In this document: piece after piece, positions 62,401 through 64,000 of the stretch
Numbering within the stretch: the stretch's first letter is position 1
How the letters are laid out: the number at the start of each line of letters is the position of its first letter
Assembly (NCBI RefSeq): GCF_021347895.1
Contig: NC_067131.1
Location: forward strand, 11,126,653-11,190,652
DNA: 64,000 nt
Reading direction: 5' to 3'
From: Acanthochromis polyacanthus
Lineage: Eukaryota; Chordata; Actinopteri; Pomacentridae
Program-made: the position numbers and the translations under genes
The notes under the pieces: model-generated
Databases searched by the model: none
What the model saw: the letters and a program-made list of their open reading frames with translations, nothing else
What the model was told of the DNA's origin: nothing

Positions 62401-63728
62401 ATGTAGGTTTTCAATAATTCTCCAAGAAACCGTAATTTTAAAATGGTATTTTGTGATTTATGGATGATATCTATGTGATATTCAATACATATCAGTTTGA
62501 TGATCTGTAACATTTAAGCATGATGAATACGTAAAAATAGAAGATTTCTGACATTGTATATATAAGAATCCACTATTTACCAGAATCTGTGCGAAATAAC
62601 TCTTTGTGATATCAGTATGTCCACTCATGGAACCATCTGTGCAATATCATTAGTTTTTGTTATATAAATACGTACAATATCATTATTTTCCACATCCAGA
62701 GGGATCAGGGCGATATCTGAATTTCCACATAAGAAAGAACCTGCACAATAATACGTTTTTATTTCTCTATTGATGTTCTCTACACTTTTGCACGATCCCC
62801 TTTGCTGCTGTTGCCCTGCAAATCCCCCCAGTACCGTAAGATCATTTAAAACTTTACTCATCCTGAAGGAGATTCTTGTGCCAGATATTGCTCAGAAAAA
62901 AAACAACTAAATGACATAACGGAAGAAATGCAGCCCCGAGTAGAAAAGCCATGAGATATAAGCACGATACATGAGTCCTAGTCAAATAAATAAGCTAGAA
63001 TAAGGCTGGAATTGTAAAATTAAAAGTAATATTTGCAACGATGCTGAAGGAATAAGTGATATATCACACATGGTGATGAAGTATTGCAACTGAAAAAGGA
63101 AATAAAAAAGCACGTTACATTGATAATGTTTTGATAATTTACAGATTCAGATTTTTTTTTACTGTTCTTTTACTCCTTTCACCTCTAATTAAAAGTGGGT
63201 CAATTTTTAAAGTTTTTCACAATGTTACCCTTGTTTTTTTAAAAAATGGTTCAAAATGTTTGCTTTCTTTTTTTAAAAGTATGTTAGCGAGGAAAGGATA
63301 GAGTGCAGACAACCTGAAGCTCAAAAAGTAGGAAGTGAGGAGGTGCCAAAGGGAATGTGTGAACACTGTTTATTGATTCATGAAGATTCGTGAAGAAGAG
63401 CAAAACCTGGCTGAGTTGCTGAGAAGTTTCCACATGAGAAACATGCTATTCTTGGTCCTTGTCAATTACTGTAGGTAGTAATCATGCTTGTTCTATTTCA
63501 GATTGTGTGACAGTGAACCCAAAGTGGGAATCAAATAACATCCCAGTGCTTTTGAGCTGTTGTGCACTGATGGAGGTTCTGCTGACCGATATCCAAAGTA
63601 GCAAACCATGTACAGGACATGCAACATGTTCTCTGCACCTGTCTAAACCCTGTAAAACTCACTGTTGCAAAAATACAACATCAATCTATATTTCTTTGTT
63701 ATTGTTTATTTTTTTCTATTATTTATGT

Positions 63729-63732
<4 letters not shown>

Positions 63733-63776
<44 letters not shown>
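63733..63776. repeat. (AT)n microsatellite and T-rich tail
   Basis: 44 bases of AT, followed to the window end by low-complexity T-rich sequence. Open frames here are artefacts. Confidence 0.97.
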
Positions 63777-63780
<4 letters not shown>

Positions 63781-64000
63781 TTCGCTATTTTCTTTATTGT
63801 CTTTGCTATTTTATATATATTATATAAGATTTATGTTTATTTATTGTTTTTGCTGTTTTTCTCTATATTTGGGTTTTTATATGTATATATGTGTATATAA
63901 TTGTTTATTTCTTCAGATTTTTTTTATTTTTGTGCTCATTTGTCAATTTTTCTGGATGGAATATATATCTAATGTTTTTTTTTTTTAATTTTACTTCATT

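Larger units (their letters stand above)
59899..64000. other. downstream intergenic region
   Basis: Contains TA microsatellites, a Tc1/mariner transposase relic (60012-60300) and a Tc1-like terminus (62350-62400). The 60950-61570 part looks single-copy. No gene can be supported. Confidence 0.7.

Noticed and set aside
63459..63988. Overlapping open frames rich in Tyr, Ile and Phe
   Set aside because: Produced by the AT microsatellite and T-rich low-complexity sequence.

Overview
This looks like nuclear DNA of a ray-finned fish, probably a percomorph teleost. It is AT-rich and intron-dominated, with long dinucleotide microsatellites, several small DNA transposons and a tRNA-derived SINE with an ATGG tail. 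The clade is inferred from repeat style, not shown by a marker gene.

The one gene I can support is the 3' part of an attractin-family gene on the + strand. Its closest match, from memory, is attractin-like 1 (atrnl1). Twelve exons between about 4944 and 56660 splice with GT-AG borders and matching phases into about 444 continuous residues ending in a TGA stop. In order they encode a PSI module, laminin-type EGF modules, a conserved N-glycosylated ectodomain segment, one transmembrane helix split over exons 8 and 9, and the full cytoplasmic tail. The tail carries the MASRPFASV motif of the attractin/MEGF8 family. The N-terminal exons (signal peptide, CUB, kelch, C-type lectin in known members) should lie upstream, because the window opens inside an intron. 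A 3'UTR follows to about 58.6 or 59.1 kb, and the rest is probably intergenic.

Layout: 1-4.9 kb upstream intron; 4.9-8.4 kb PSI and EGF exons; 8.4-16.4 kb large intron with a BED-finger transposase relic; 16.4-21.6 kb ectodomain exons; 25.2 and 29.4 kb transmembrane exons; 29.4-41.5 kb large intron; 41.5 kb MASRPFASV exon; 41.7-54.0 kb large intron packed with mobile elements; 54.0 and 56.5 kb terminal exons; 56.7-59.1 kb 3'UTR; 59.2-64 kb transposon relics and TA repeats.

The repeat content is rich and often still delimited. It includes a hAT element with an 8-bp target duplication and a BED zinc-finger fragment, a Mutator-like element with a 9-bp duplication, three elements flanked by TTAA, a SINE with an 11-bp duplication, one element inserted into a pogo/Tigger-like element, and a Tc1/mariner transposase relic. 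I found no rRNA, functional tRNA, CRISPR or prokaryotic-type system. I did not find a clearly new biological system; the most interesting items are the nested and paired transposons and the in-frame-skippable MASRPFASV exon.
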